Source: Lonicera japonica | Taxonomy: Eukaryota; Streptophyta; Magnoliopsida; Dipsacales; Caprifoliaceae | Assembly (NCBI GenBank): GCA_021464415.1 | Contig: CM038466.1 | Coordinates: forward strand, 47,553,356-47,617,355 | Length of the DNA: 64,000 bases | Reading direction: 5' to 3' | Shown: positions 32,380 through 45,388 of the stretch, piece by piece | How positions within the stretch are numbered: the first letter of the stretch is position 1 | How the letters are laid out: each line of letters starts with the position of its first letter | Position numbers and translations under genes: made by a program | Notes under the pieces: generated by a model | Told to the model about the DNA's origin: nothing | Databases searched by the model: none | The model's input: only the letters and a program-made list of their open reading frames with translations

Positions 32380-34954
32380 TGTAACACCCCTGCCTTAATC
32401 TACAGGACAACACCCGTAATTAAGACCTGGAGTGCTACTAACCCATCTTAAATTGACTAAAATGGGTATATATGCAAATACATAAAGGAATTCAAATAGT
32501 AAATATCACACATATCAATCAAGCAGATAAAAGAAAATAGTACTGTACATAATTATGCATAAAAATAACCAATATACAAAACTAAACTAAGTAGGTGCAA
32601 GTCAGTAGATAACACTTCGGGCTAGCTGTGGCTTCCCAAGATAACATATACATAACAAAAATGAATATGTATCAAAGCCATCTATTTCGTTCTCGAACCC
32701 GTAGTCCCGTTACCATTGTTCTCCCCTTGTGTACCTATAATTGTAAATAAAACACGGGATGAGCTCATAGCTCAGTAGGGGAAAAGTATAAGGGGAAAGT
32801 TTTGAAAACATTCCTTGATATACTACCGTAAACCAAATAAACCTTTTCATCATATAATTTAAACATTATTTATAACATATCACAAAATATAATTAGTTCA
32901 TGATGACGCGTGCTCATGCATATGCAGGTTACCTCCCTTTGTGTCAACCCATTTCCGAATCTTGACGATGCATACCGATGAGAAACTAAGCCAAGATGGC
33001 CATATATAATCCATTCGCTCCAAGACTATACAATATAATCATAGTTCCTGTCGATGAAAACCTGAACTGGAATCTCATCAAAGAATCCATTGCCTCAAAA
33101 TGGCATACCGTCATCATACCCAGGAAGTGGAACAACAACCAGTCCATCTTCCATAGAAAAGAATCAAACTAATGGTGCATTGCCGATGCCTAGGTTCCCA
33201 GGTCTTTCGCCGGTGGCTTATAGACGGCCAAACAATATCCCCCAGGAGTTTAGGATTTTTCAACCCAAGGGTACCAGACCCTGCCTATTTTCTCATCCCG
33301 GCAAGCACCATGAAAACAAATATTCATACAAAATTCATATCACCCTTGGTCATCCATGACCAAGTACAGTCATTTTTAAAAGATCAATCAACCAATCGTA
33401 TCCGATAAGACAATATCAAGATAGAAATGAAGCTTCAACGAATTGTCATGACATGTAGCCTCCGAATAGAGATATATATATATTTATATATATAAATGAG
33501 CTCTCAAGATCATGATAAGAGATATACGCCCATTCGATAGGCCATAAGGGAGTCCGAGCTTGCCGAAGAATCTTCAAGATTGCGGTTGACATAATAGTGA
33601 TGCACAACATGCATACATGCTCTTTATGACAACTAAAAACAACGCATGCCACTTAAACTTCATTAATCATGTATCCATGTTCCTCAGCGCATACATAACC
33701 CATTTACAAATCCACTTGGATACAACCAAGCATGTATGTCCAAGGAACATCGCTTATAAGTCTATATTACACATATCTCGTTCCACTTCATGCATCAAAT
33801 ATAAGGTAGATACTACATATGCCATATAAACTCTATCAAAATCATGTCCATGTCTTTTAGTGTATACAAAACCCTTTTCTTGTAAAATTAACACATACAT
33901 ACCCAAAGAACGTCCGTATGAATCAATAACAAGTAATTATAGAGCTTAGATGGCATATCTCTCTTAAATACATGAATTCGTACTCCAATTAATCATATAT
34001 CATTAATATCAATAGGCAAAATCATCATATTTAACATACAGGTATAAATCATCCATTTCTAGTCAAATAAAATCATATTATCAAGTGTACATAGCATCTA
34101 TTGCCTCAAACCTCACTTTTCGGTCTTTATTGATCATAAAACATTATGTTAGAGGCCATACTTCAGATAAATAAGACAAATGAAGTGAAACTATGATGAT
34201 ATTCATAAAATAATGCCAAAATTTCAAGTTTTAGAGCATATAAACCCCTGCCTCAACTTATTAGTGAAGAATAAGGAGAAAATATGAAGCTTTCGGCCTT
34301 TCCCCAAGCAAAGCTCACAAGGAAGGCAATGAATAGTGACCAAGAGGATGATTCGGAGGATTTGGAGCTTTTATCTCGGATTGGTGTTGAAAAATGAGTG
34401 AGAATCCTTTAAAGAACCCACCTCTATTTCTCTCTATAGCCTTTTAGTTGAAAGGAGTGAGTTTAGCTCAAATTTTGTGTGTTAAGGTGATAAATGGTGA
34501 GAAAATGAGGTTAAAACTCTAGAAAATTCGTCTCCAGGGCTCCAAGATCGATCTTGGGAGCTCTCAGTCAAAGCCGATTTCACAATACTAACCACTGTTG
34601 GTATTTTGGTCATAACTCCTTACTCGGAACTCGAATTTGGGTTATCTTTATGTCCATGGAAAGGTAATTCAAAGATATACGAGTTTTTAAGAGGAAGTTT
34701 TCCTAAATTGTGGATAGATTATTTCCAGAAATGCTCCAAAGATAGCGCTTTGCCAAAGCGCTACCGAACGACCAGAAGTTACTAACCGGCCTACCTCGCA
34801 TGTTGTTTTGACCCAAGAGGAGTGTGAATTGGCTTTCGGCCAAAATACAAAAGTTATAGAATGGTATGAAACTTATGACCGGGGTTCATTCAATTCATCG
34901 GTCCCTCACAATCGAGGTATTCTGAAATATATTTCCAGCTCTCGGGACCTTACA
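32380..34954 (-). mobile_element. Chromovirus-type LTR, 2575 bp
   Basis: The minus strand begins TGTAAGGTCCCGAGAGC (from 34954) and ends GGCAGGGGTGTTACA at 32380. It has the LTR landmark CCCCTACTGAGCTATGAGCTC near 32775, counterpart of CCACTGAGTCCGGTTGACTC in the other chromovirus LTRs here, and a perfect 16 bp palindrome CCAAGATCGATCTTGG (34542-34557). It interrupts an Athila protease, so it is an insertion. The flanking 5-mers ATAAT and TTGGT differ, suggesting recombination between two elements or loss of one flank. Frames 33090-33359, 33446-33652 and 33617-33829 are inside the LTR. Confidence 0.7.
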
Positions 34955-34985
34955 TTGGTCTCTAACAACCTAGAATTTTGGATAA

Positions 34986-35594
34986 TTTCGGTTTCCTCAG
35001 ACTGAAGTTCATCAAATTGCTCGGTCTCCTAGAACTGAAGTTGTCTGGAATATAATCAAATTATGCAAAGAAATCGAATTTAATAAAAATAATAATTTGG
35101 ATAATGGTCGATTCTCTGTGATCGAATTTAATCAAGTTACTAAAAATTGTTGTCATTCATATACAAGAAAATTACATCCTTAGAATTTCATGAAAAGCAA
35201 AAAATTGCATCGTTCGAACTTTGAATTCGGAGGCTCTAATTCAATTATATGCTCGTTAAACATGTGAACACATTTTAAATTTTGGGATATTCTTGCACAT
35301 AAAAAAATCTAGTAAATTTCCACGTGACTAATATATAGCTGATATGTACCAATACCTCAGTTCCTAAGGACTGAAGTATTTTGGAGAAGAACATAACCCT
35401 TTAGAATTTTTTTCACTACCTCGGCCCCTAAGAGTCGAGTAATATGCATGTATTCGACCATTACGGACCGAGAAAGATGATAAATGTCGGTTCTGTAGAA
35501 CCGAAATATTATTCTCCTTCACGTTTTTATATGACACATTCAGTCACCGAAAACCGAACAAGTGCTCCAATTTCGGTTTTCCGTAACCGAGGTA
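34986..35594. repeat. Cluster of eight short imperfect palindromes
   Basis: Units of about 24 bases, consensus close to CTCGGT-CCTxAGxACCGAAGT, occur at 34986-35009, 35019-35043, 35353-35378, 35418-35443, 35451-35474, 35483-35508, 35540-35560 and 35571-35594. Each is its own imperfect inverted repeat. Subterminal arrays of this kind occur in CACTA elements, and a CACTACCTCGG string overlaps the fourth unit, but no complete element ends were found. Confidence 0.6.
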
Positions 35595-35967
35595 ACCTGT
35601 TCAGATGCTCTAATTTGTTTTGTTGGTACAATTTTTATTTTTTTTATATTAACTAAAGAAAATAAACAATAAACATAATAAAAACAAACATATCTCTCCT
35701 TCATTTGGTTTTTCTACCGTGATAATCCTTGATTTGCTCTTCTCTACCATTCTCTACAACTTAAGATTTTTTTGTGTTACATCAATGGAGATTTTGTGTA
35801 TTTTTGTGAGTTACTTTTGGATTTTTGTTGACTTTTGAAATGAACTGAATGAGATAGAATGGGTTAATTAGATCTGAATTTTTGTTAATTATTAACTATT
35901 GAGTAAAAACCATATAGAAGAAGAAGAAGAAGAAGAAGAAGAAGAAGAAGAAGAAGAAGAAGAAGAA

Positions 35968-36000
<33 letters not shown>

Positions 36001-36390
36001 AAATAGTAATTAATGTTAATGAGTGATTAGTTAGTTGAAAATGATTAATTGGGAGGGGTGGAAATAAAAGTTTAGACCTTTTTTTAGTGAGAGTGGAAGC
36101 AAGAAGTTTGTGGGGATGGCAATAGCACCACCCTTATTAAAGCCCAACCCCATATATAGATTGCCTTAGATAAGATGCCTGAGCTCCAATTGCAAATATA
36201 AATAACATAAAGGGTCAGCCGGGTACTTTTGTTTTTGCTCTTCTTTTGCATGTCTATCGAGATAGTTTTTTTCCTTTTTCTTTCTTTTCTGCTCGCGCAA
36301 TGTTTTTTTTCTTTGGATTGCCTAGTATTGTTCTTGCTTTGTGGGTTACTAGAATTAATTCAGAATTATTACTTTCTTCAATTTATCCAC
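35595..36390. other. AT-rich non-genic stretch
   Basis: Contains a GAA/GAT microsatellite and T-rich sequence. The plus frame 36229-36474 is a Phe/Leu-rich low-complexity frame and is not called. Confidence 0.5.
35916..36000. repeat. (GAA)n(GAT)n compound microsatellite
   Basis: About 17 AAG/GAA units pass directly into about 11 GAT units. Confidence 0.95.
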
Positions 36391-37070
36391 GCGTATTCAA
36401 GTAAGAATTCAATTTATTTATTTATATATTCATTAATTATGTTTTATGTTTCAATTACAAGCATGCTAAGCTAGTTTATTTTCTAGGATTGGGGTTGAGT
36501 ATATTTGATTGATTCCCTTACACGTATCCATACCAATTAACTCTATCAATTTAATACTTTAATGTTGAAAATAATTATTTCTATTGAATGCTTATTTTAA
36601 TTGATAAAAATAAAGTTAGATTCTCATTATTTTTTGTTGGATTCACCTTATGATTTGTTAAGAGTGGATATAAGGTGTGTTTTAACGGATATAGTAAGTA
36701 TTTTGATTTTGTAAATAAGTTTGGCTGTGAAAGAATTAATAATTGAATTTTAAAAATTAATTAGGCTAAATTGAATTTATTTTCCTCATCTAATAGTGCG
36801 AGACATAGAGTATTGTTTGTTGGGCCTGAATATTAGGAAAATGATATCAAATATATGATTCTACCGCTCTAGTATTTTATTAATTGATTATTTTATTCGT
36901 ATTCTTTATTAATTAATTATTTTATTCGTGTTTTTAGTTCATAGTTCATCTCTCCTAGTTTCTAAGTTAGATTAGGAATTAATTAGAATTAGTGAGTGAA
37001 ATACGTACGTTCTATCCACAACACCTACGCCCGTATTCGACCCAAATATCCTACTAGGACTTATGTGATG
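36390..37070 (+). repeat. Dispersed repeat, copy 1 (LTR-like)
   Basis: Aligns with 61245-62390. Shared landmarks are GTGCTTTAATGTT-type sequence, 'TTTTGTTGGATTCACCTTA', 'GATATCAAATATATGATT' and a closing region CTAGxTTAGATTAGGA followed by GTTCTATCC...TTCGACCC. The closing part resembles the end of Athila-type LTRs (GGATCGACCC in copy 2). Termini are not sharp. Confidence 0.6.
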
Positions 37071-37849
37071 AATAAAATTAACAAGACAAACAACACACAA
37101 CGCCAAGAAGTAATATGATTCGGCAATTATCCTACTCCACAATCATTATTATTATGAGAACTTTGAATGCCTTGTAATGTCCTACTCCTTGTTAAGTGGT
37201 TTAGAGTATTTTTTTTATATATTTTTATGTATATCTAGAGTTGAGATATAATAGCCTTTATATAATAGGCTAATGGTGGGTTAGTGGGTGATTGCTATAA
37301 AAACATACACAAATTAGGTGTTGAGGCTAGGCGTTTTTACATAAAGAATATTATCTCCAAATTGGCATGCATGGTAAAAGACTAGTTATTGAACGATACA
37401 TGGTCATGAACTAGGGTTGGGCCAACAGTTTGGGCTTGTACTTGCCTAGGGCTTGAGTGGCTCTTACTTGCTTTGTTGGCTAATAGTATTATCGGTCTAA
37501 CTTGGCAGACTCTGACAGATTTATGCATATTGGGCCAGGTTGTAGGCCACGAACTGCTTCTGTTTTATTTTTGGATCTGAGCTCGGGTCAGATCAATATA
37601 TCCAAGTCATACACATCCCTCAAGAATTACACAACATCATGCAAAATCATAAGAGGCGATAAGTTAAAAGAGCTCTTTATAATTATATTTAAAAGAAAAA
37701 TATCGTATTTTTTTATTTCAAAATAAGGATACTTTTCATTTACCTAAATACCTAACTCAATTTCTTTTCTTCCTAAAAAGAAATATAAAATTTAGTCACC
37801 ACTGGCAGCCGCCCCATCGTCGGAGTTTTGTCACAAGAACTGCAAATCT
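37071..37849. other. AT-rich non-genic stretch
   Basis: Only short open frames without recognisable motifs. No repeats with clear ends seen. Confidence 0.5.
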
Positions 37850-38190
37850 GTTTCTTCACTAAATCCACAAGCAACTAATAATATAGATATGCAACTAATG
37901 ATATAGATTTTAGTGCAAATGTATTTTTGCACTAAATCTGCAAACAACTAATGATATAAATTAATTTTGCATGTAATAAATATGCAAGCAAGTAATGTTA
38001 TAAAATTTAGTGCAAATCTCTTTTGCACTAAATCCGTAGACAAATTAAGATATAAATTTTAATACAAATCTATTTCTGAACTAAATCTATAGGCAATTGA
38101 AAATCTAAATTTGAGTGCAAATCAATTTTTGAACTAAATTCACAGTTAATTAACGAAGTAAATTTGAGTGCAAATTTATTTTTACACTGT
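37850..38190. repeat. Degenerate tandem repeat, about 60 bp unit
   Basis: Five to six diverged units share 'TGCACTAAATCxxxAxxCAACTAAxxATATAAA' and 'TTTAGTGCAAAT'. The motif and its reverse complement (ATTTGCACTAAA) both occur within each unit, so every unit can form a hairpin. Confidence 0.65.
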
Positions 38191-38840
38191 ACAGAAATTC
38201 TCACCGAAGCTCCAGCCAAGTCTCCAGAACTCTGGTGGCCAGTGGTGGCAAAGGTGGTTGGTGTGGCTTAATAACCACCAATAGTATTAAAAAAATAAAA
38301 TATTGTGGAGAGGTATAATTGCCCATTTAAAAAATGTAGTGTATCCTTTTAGTTGATAAAAGATAAATATTAAAAATTGTCCTTATAGATAAAATAAATT
38401 GTTGATGGCGAGACTTATATGATAATATGATCCATTTTCTTGATATAAATATAATTATATAGGAGAGACTTATGATAATATGATCCATTTTCTTTGTTGA
38501 TGGCGTGAAGAGAAAGTGGAAGAAAAAAGATGGTCCTTGCGGATATAATTTCCCAAAAGAAAAGGTGACAATAGGCTGTTTACTTAGGTTTTTTCAAGGT
38601 CGTCTACTAGGGGCTGCAAATTTGACCTATTTAATCTACATTTTTTTCAAAAAGAAAATAAAAATGTGAATCAAATTAACTTGAAGGAGATGGGACATGT
38701 ATTACAGAGCACAATTCTCATAGACCGCCACCAATAATGAGTCAATTACATCATTCAAGAAGATTAAACTTGGACTCTTCTTGTAACGAAGACAACGAGT
38801 ACACTAACATACTTCAAGATCAATTGTTGGCACACTTTTA
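38191..38840. other. Non-genic stretch with a short direct repeat
   Basis: A direct repeat with 'GAGACTTAT' and 'GATAATATGATCCATTTTCT' occurs at about 38408-38443 and 38463-38495, bracketed by two 'TTGTTGATGGCG' strings. No gene is seen. Confidence 0.5.
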
Positions 38841-38844
38841 AAAG

Positions 38845-39185
38845 GATTGGGGTCTTTCTGTTTGGGGATTTAAAGTCGAAATGGAAAATTTAGATTTCAA
38901 AAGTGTTATAAAGTGTTTGTTGTGTAAAAAAATAAAGTCATAATTAAGTTACAGTTTATTTGTCTTTCAATGGTTCGGTCTGAGTTTTATATTTAGTTTT
39001 GAAACTCTAAATTTAATTTAGTTTTTAAACTTCAAATTCAACACTTAGATAATGACAAACGCCACTTAATTAAATCCACCCACCAACACCCCAATTCTAT
39101 TGTCACCACCACTTATTTTTTAGATCCTTTTAAGTTTTAATTCACCCCCATCTAGTTTTGAAAAGCCAAACAAAACCTTAAAAAG
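38845..39185. mobile_element. MITE-like element (tentative)
   Basis: The left side 'CTGTTTGGGGATTTAAAG' and the right side 'TTTTGAAAAGCCAAACAAAA' form a loose terminal inverted repeat of the TTGTTTGG-type common in plant hAT- or Mutator-type MITEs. No reliable target duplication was found. Confidence 0.3.
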
Positions 39186-41767
39186 CTCCCTCAACTGCTG
39201 CGGTATATATCCTTAACCCAAATCACTTTATTTATTACCTTCCCAAATTAACATGGTTTTATGTATTCTACGCTAACCATGATTAATTTTAGATTTGGCA
39301 AATTTAAGAACCCTAAACTTCTATCTAATAATTATAGAGGAGTATATATATCTGACACAAAAAAAGTGACATATTTTATTTATTGGTTAAAATGTGGGAC
39401 CCATGTAAAATTCATCTTTATTAAAATCTGTTTTAATGGAGGAGTAATTAATCAACTGCTTTGTGTCAAATAAATATATGTTAGTGTAACTCATTTTTTA
39501 TTATTAATTCAACATCTTTGAATGTCAACTATAAATTAGAAAAAATTTTTTCCATAGTTGTTGGAAAAATAGCTTTTATTTGTATTTTAGTTGTAAATAA
39601 ATTCAAGATTTATTTTAAGAGTAATATTTATTATATCACACAAGATTAAAATAAAAATTATAGAAAATAATTTAAATAAAGTAGAGCTGGCATATGAGAG
39701 TCACGATAAGTTATTGCCATAATGACATTATATTCTCCCTGCGTGCAGATGCCAATGCATGGTCGATATGGTCTCCAAGATAAAACCCATTAGCTATTAG
39801 CGCACGCTGTCTCTTCTATGTATACGTACATCGACAGAAAGACGAATGAACGAATTCAATCATGCTGCCCAAACTTATGAAAATATATATAAAATAGAAA
39901 TAAGAAAACTTTAGAAGAGGAGGATAATGCAAGCTAGGATCATCAATCTGCTTCTCAAGGATTTTATATAGGTGAAGGATTGTGCCCAAAATTAAAACCA
40001 TCATAATTTCACAAATTAAATATCATAAAATCTATGAAACAGGGAAAACCCCATATCCAATATATATGTATATGGATGTGTCCATAAAATTAGGATGAAA
40101 AATTGAAATTGAAACTATATTCATAAGCATAGTTCTTTGGAGAAGGCTTGGCCAGGTTGGGTAAATTGGGTGGGGCTTAACAGCATTTTTGTTGATTTTT
40201 TGTTTTTCTCTTGAGTTAGAAATATTAACTTTTCCTTTTTTAAAAAAGGATCAATCTAAAATAAATTGCAGTCCGACACTCTTACAGCGGCTTAATTAAT
40301 TTTAATGTACTTTTTTTAACTAAAAAATATAGTTTATAGCCCAAAAAAAAAGGAATATAATTTACTACTTGTGTTGGCTTTTGCTTTTCCTCAATCAACA
40401 TCAACCTTTTTATGTGGGTAATAGTAAAATGCTCTCTTTCATTTTGGTATTGTCATGTGTTAGGTTGTTTATTAGCTCTCAACTTATTGCAATACTCCAC
40501 GTGCTGTTTCAAATACGTAAAAAGACATAAAGTCTATTAAATTCAAATATATACCTGATGACTTGCATGTTTAAAAGAAAACTAAATTATTTTTTTTAAG
40601 TAATGAAACTAAAAGGTTAAGAACACATAAAACTTAATTAATCATTAATGTACATTTAGTTAAGGTAACGGATTTTACTTTGAAGTGGAATTAAGAAGGT
40701 ATATAAGAGATGTTTTCTTTACTTCAAAATTTGAAAACAAAAGGTTGGAATCCTAAGTTCATCATAAAATCTTGTTTTAATATTTTACTTTATAATTCAC
40801 CTTATTCATTGGTATTGCAGGTTTTATCTTCGACATCATCTTTCAAGATACCAAAATTTAGATAAGTTTTTATTTATATCTTTTACAATGTCAATGTTTT
40901 TTGCTTATGATTATTGTAGTTTCTATTTTCCAACTATGTTGTTCAATAAACCAAATAGAAATGTGGTTATCATAAAACTGCATTTTAAAATATATTTTGG
41001 ATTTATGTATTTTAATTTTTAATGTTATTTAATATATAGGTGGTTAGTTTTGTGAACGTTTAATTTCTAATGAAAACATTTGTGAACGATTCTCTCTTAT
41101 GGTTATCGTGTTTAATTTTATCCATATATGGTTTTTACAATTACCAATTTGATAATTTTCCTGCACCAATTTTATTTGCATAGTTCTTATTTTTGTTTCA
41201 ACTGCTAGTGAATGGTATTATAACAACATTCAAAATACAATTTGTTAATTATATTAATGGTGAAGGCATGAATCATATTGCTCCTTAATTTATTTGTGTG
41301 GCTAATTTTTTTAAATATTTTAATGATGCAAATTTTAAGAAATTTAGTGATGTAATAAAAAATATATAATTATTTGTATCTTTACAGTTATTGCATATCT
41401 CTAGATGATCAAGACGAATTATCGCGCATGCATTATTTCCGTTTACAAAAGCCAATTTTGCTTTTGTTATATAGCATTTCTCATGTAATTATATTTATTT
41501 TTAAAATGTGTATCTTATGAACTAGATTATGGAAATTATGGCTTCAACTATTTTTTTTATATAATGTGAATGTTTTAAAACATCCGCGCATCATACGGGT
41601 TGCACACTTGTTAAACATCTATAATTTTGAACTCTTTTTATCCCAGTTAAGGTTGGAATTGTTACAGTAAGTATACTTAAAACTAATTGATTAAGGTTGG
41701 AATGGTTATTACGGAAATTTACTTCTAATATTATCAAGTGTGTGATTATTCTTTTATGTTAATTGTT
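39186..41767. other. AT-rich intergenic region
   Basis: About 2.6 kb without a recognisable gene. A small GC-rich hairpin-like string, CCGCGCATCATACGGG (41584-41599), followed by TTGCACACTTGTTAA, resembles degenerate 3' hairpins of Helitrons, but the closing CTRR is not seen. It is only noted. Confidence 0.45.
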
Positions 41768-42035
41768 TAGCCTTGTTTGGTAGAAAAGTACGAAAAATTG
41801 AAAGAAAGGAAAGTAGGAAGAGTGAACTTTCCAATCCCAAAAGAAGAAAACATGTTTTCTCTCCTTTCTGTTTGGTAGGAGGTATGGAAAATAAGAGGGA
41901 TAAATTTTTCCTTGTTATCAAACAAAGGAAATTTCACCCTTCCGTCCGCTTTTACTTCCTACACTTTTCTAGCTTCCACTTTTCCTCCTACACAAGGGCA
42001 TTGCTTCCAACTTTTTCTTCCTATCAAATACAGCA
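41768..42035. mobile_element. Foldback MITE-like element
   Basis: The left part 'CCTTGTTTGGTAGAAAAG' followed by purine-rich GAAAGGAAAG is mirrored on the right by pyrimidine-rich CTTTTTCTTCC then TATCAAATACAGC. An internal GTTTGGTAGGAGG (41870) and CCTCCTAC (41983) add to the fold. Such 'GTTTGGTAGGA' elements are common in dicots. Frame 41773-42039 is inside it and not a gene. Confidence 0.5.
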
Positions 42036-42068
42036 TTAAAAGTTTGAAACTATCTGTTTGAGTAATGA

Positions 42069-45000
42069 TTTAACACCCCGTGTCTCCATTTATCGGAAAT
42101 CGCGATACAAGTCGCGTGTAAGGCAAACGTGGACTTCGGATAGCCATATTTTGCTCCGAAAGGATCGGAATGGCTCGAAGACTTCCGACAAGCTACATTA
42201 ATATATTTAAGCATGTTAGAATAACCGTAAGTTATTTCGAGTGGTTCGAGTCAAAATCAGGATGTAAATTGCAAGTTTTCAATTTACCCGACTTTATAAT
42301 TTTTTGTTAACTTGGAGGAAGTGTAACTCCTTCGTTCCTCGCCAGATTGAGTTTCCGTCCACGATATACCATAGATTTTTAAGCAATCTACAATTTCATG
42401 TTTTGGCCAAAAGCAAATTCGGATTTCTACTAGGTCGAATCTGAGCGCGAAATATGTCAATCGCTATCAGTTGTTCATTTGATAATATTAACGCGCTGAC
42501 TTCGACGCCATTTATGGGAATAATCCGTCAGAAATTTGGAAAATCTTCCTTCTAGGAAGTTGTAGAGCTCCGAATAAGCTTTTCGTGGACATAAAGATCA
42601 CCTCAATCGGACATCCGAGCAAGAAGTTATAGACGTCCAAAGTACAGCGCTGCAAGTCCCTCGCATGAACAGTAAACCCGAAAATTGAAGTCAGTTTATA
42701 TATATATATATATGTATATCTTCATTTCATTCTCATTTCATCACCAACATCCAAGAGCTCCTAGAGAGAGAAAGGGCTGGAGATTTTGAGGGTTTTTACA
42801 GATGATCCAAGATCATGATCGAGCTCCATCATTACTCACCATCTCCAAACACTATTCATCTTCTCCTTCATCACCTTCACCTCTTCCATGGCGGAAATGG
42901 GATAGCTTGCGATTCGCTCGACTCGGCTCATCTCGGCTGCGATTGTTCAAGGGATTAACCCTCAATAGGTGGGAACACTAGTATAAAAGCTTCTTTTCAA
43001 GATATTACGCATAACTTACTTTGAATCAAACCAAAATTTGCGGCTTTGCACTTAATTTCGAAAATCACACATTCATGGGGGTTGGGGCTATTTTGCTTTG
43101 ATTATTTGGTTGATTTGAGTCAATTATAACTTAATTATAACTTTTATACCTAAAGCCCCAATTATACATGAGTTTTAAGCATGGTTTGCATACGACCCAC
43201 TTATGCCAGTACGATAGCGAGTAGTAACTTTGATATATATATATATATATGAGGTCATATATATATATATATATATATAATTAAAAGTATGATGTGGGTA
43301 TAATTACTTGTGTTTACAATGCTATTCTTGTACTTTGACTATTATCCTCTTATTTATGAGAATTGCTAACTACTCGCCAATCCATAACTATGCTGGGCAG
43401 ATTTATAAATTTATTTTGAGTAAACTAAGTACAGTAAACATATGGGAAAGTTGATATTGAACTTAAAGCTTATAAAATATATTATACCCGACTTGGAGCC
43501 TATGTGATGACACTCTATGAAACTCCCCATACATATGGTATTCTTTATTAAGCTAATAGTTAACGGACTGGGCGAAGTGAGTTTAAGTACAACATAGATA
43601 CAACCTTTTGATCTGTGGTATATATATGTATATACTCGCTAGCTATATATATATACATATGAGACATAACCATATATGTTGGAATATATATATATATATA
43701 TTCATGGTTTATGTAAGTTTGACAAGGTTTTATTATTTAAATATGAATGAGATTTAATATGAATGAGATTTCTTATGCGTTCTTTGAGGTTATATATATA
43801 TAAGTTTGACAAGGTTTTATTATTTAAATATGAATGAGATTTCTTATGCGTTCTTTGAGGTTATATATATAAGTTTGACAAGGTTTTATTATTTAAATAT
43901 GAATGAGATTTCTTATGCGTTCTTTGAGGTTATATATATATATATATATTTACATGGATTTGGGCACAATAACATACCATTTGGTGATTTCCTTGTTACG
44001 TATAGCCTTAGTGGCTACGTGATTTATGAATCATCCTGGAGGGACACGATTGGATGTATATATATATATATATGTGTGTATATACCTGTATTCTAGATGT
44101 ATATATGTGTTGAACGTATCTTTGAGCCAAACATATAGATTTATGATATTCTGTGCTTTCGTAAGCGATAACTAGAATATTTATACAAGTTTGGGTTTAT
44201 TAAGTATATGCTTGAAATAAAGATAGCTTTTCATCACTTTTATTCTGATTGGCTAGTTGATGGGTTCGATGTGAACCATTATATTAGTTATTTGACACAG
44301 TGGTTCATCGATTGAGCTGATACACAGTTCCATATATAGATATATGTGTTATTACGCTAGTCCATAGTAGGTCCCAGGTTGATCTCTAAAGGTTGGGGCC
44401 GTAAGTTGGGACTGATTGCCCCTGGGTGAAAGACCCGAAACCCTGCACGAAAACAAACGAGAGGCTCTGCTGCCGCGTGGGTGAAAGGCCACGAAATGCA
44501 GACCTGGCAGACGCTTGGATAGTTGTGAGTTGTTGAGATGATCGCCGAGAGAGAGCGAAAGGTTTTTTAAATGATACAATTAAGATGCCACGTTGTATAA
44601 ACTAGCCAACGGATTCTTATATATATATATATATATTTCTTACTAAAGGCTATTTATATCTGAAAGATATTTCTTTCACCGTATGTGTTTGGCTTATAAC
44701 TATTTTATGTTTTTAGCTAGCTTTCAATTGTATTTTTAATTGAGTGTATATCTTATGATATTTCGGTGATGGGAAAGCATTGGACGGCGTGTCATAATAT
44801 GATATTTATTACAATAAGGAAATTACTTTCATTACTACACCTCACATGTATTCTTTCCACAACGTATATTTTTATATATACAACCTATATAGTTTTCACT
44901 GAGCCCGTGTTTGGCTCACTCCCATTTTTCAACCCAGTTTTGCAGGTACATCTCAGGAAATGGCATGATTGTGAAGTCTAGGACCTCTGATTACCTTAGA

Positions 45001-45383
45001 TATGTATAGTCGTACGTAAACGACTTGTCTTTGACTAGTTTCAAATATCGTTTGTATAATTGAGCTTCAATTTGATTAAGTGTATAATTATTAGAAATGG
45101 TGTATAGTATTTTAACTTGGATTGAGACCTCATCGGAGGATTTGTGATTTGAATTTTCATTTGTATGAAAATGGTTTCAAATTTTACAGGGCAGATTGTT
45201 GTTCAAACGAACTCCTTATGCCGAAATTTTATAAAATGGGGTTTTCAAACGGATCAAGTTTTATCCAAGAAAAATATTTTAAAAATTTGTGATTTTAATA
45301 TTTTAACCTGCCGTCGCGCACGGCATCCGTGATTAACCAGGTCCCAGAGGTGAAAATCTCTTAACGGGATTCGGGGAGTCACA
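42069..45383 (+). mobile_element. Solo LTR, chromovirus-type, 3315 bp
   Basis: It begins TTTAACACCCCG (TG has become TT) and ends CGGGGAGTCACA, with perfect AATGA duplications at 42064-42068 and 45384-45388. The first 200 bases resemble the solo LTR at 24455. A block at 44354-44522 matches the chromovirus LTRs at 13772 and 27217. It contains AT microsatellites and a three-unit tandem repeat. No coding or primer site follows, so recombination removed the internal part. Confidence 0.92.
43714..43941. repeat. Three-unit tandem repeat (about 70 bp) inside a solo LTR
   Basis: Units start at 43714, 43802 and 43870 with TAAGTTTGACAAGGTTTTAT, and each ends in AGGTTATATATA. The first unit has an extra internal copy of AATATGAATGAGATTT. 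The open frame 43806-44096 owes its repeated peptide to this array. Confidence 0.92.
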
Positions 45384-45388
45384 AATGA

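Noticed and set aside
33090..33408. Overlapping Pro/Ser-rich plus-strand frames
   Set aside because: They lie within the minus-oriented chromovirus LTR and overlap in two frames, as expected by chance.
41584..41615. Possible Helitron 3' hairpin
   Set aside because: The stem is imperfect and the closing CTRR before a T is not found. No matching 5' TC end was seen.
43806..44096. 96-codon frame with a repeated peptide
   Set aside because: The repeat arises from the DNA tandem array in the solo LTR, not from a repeat protein.
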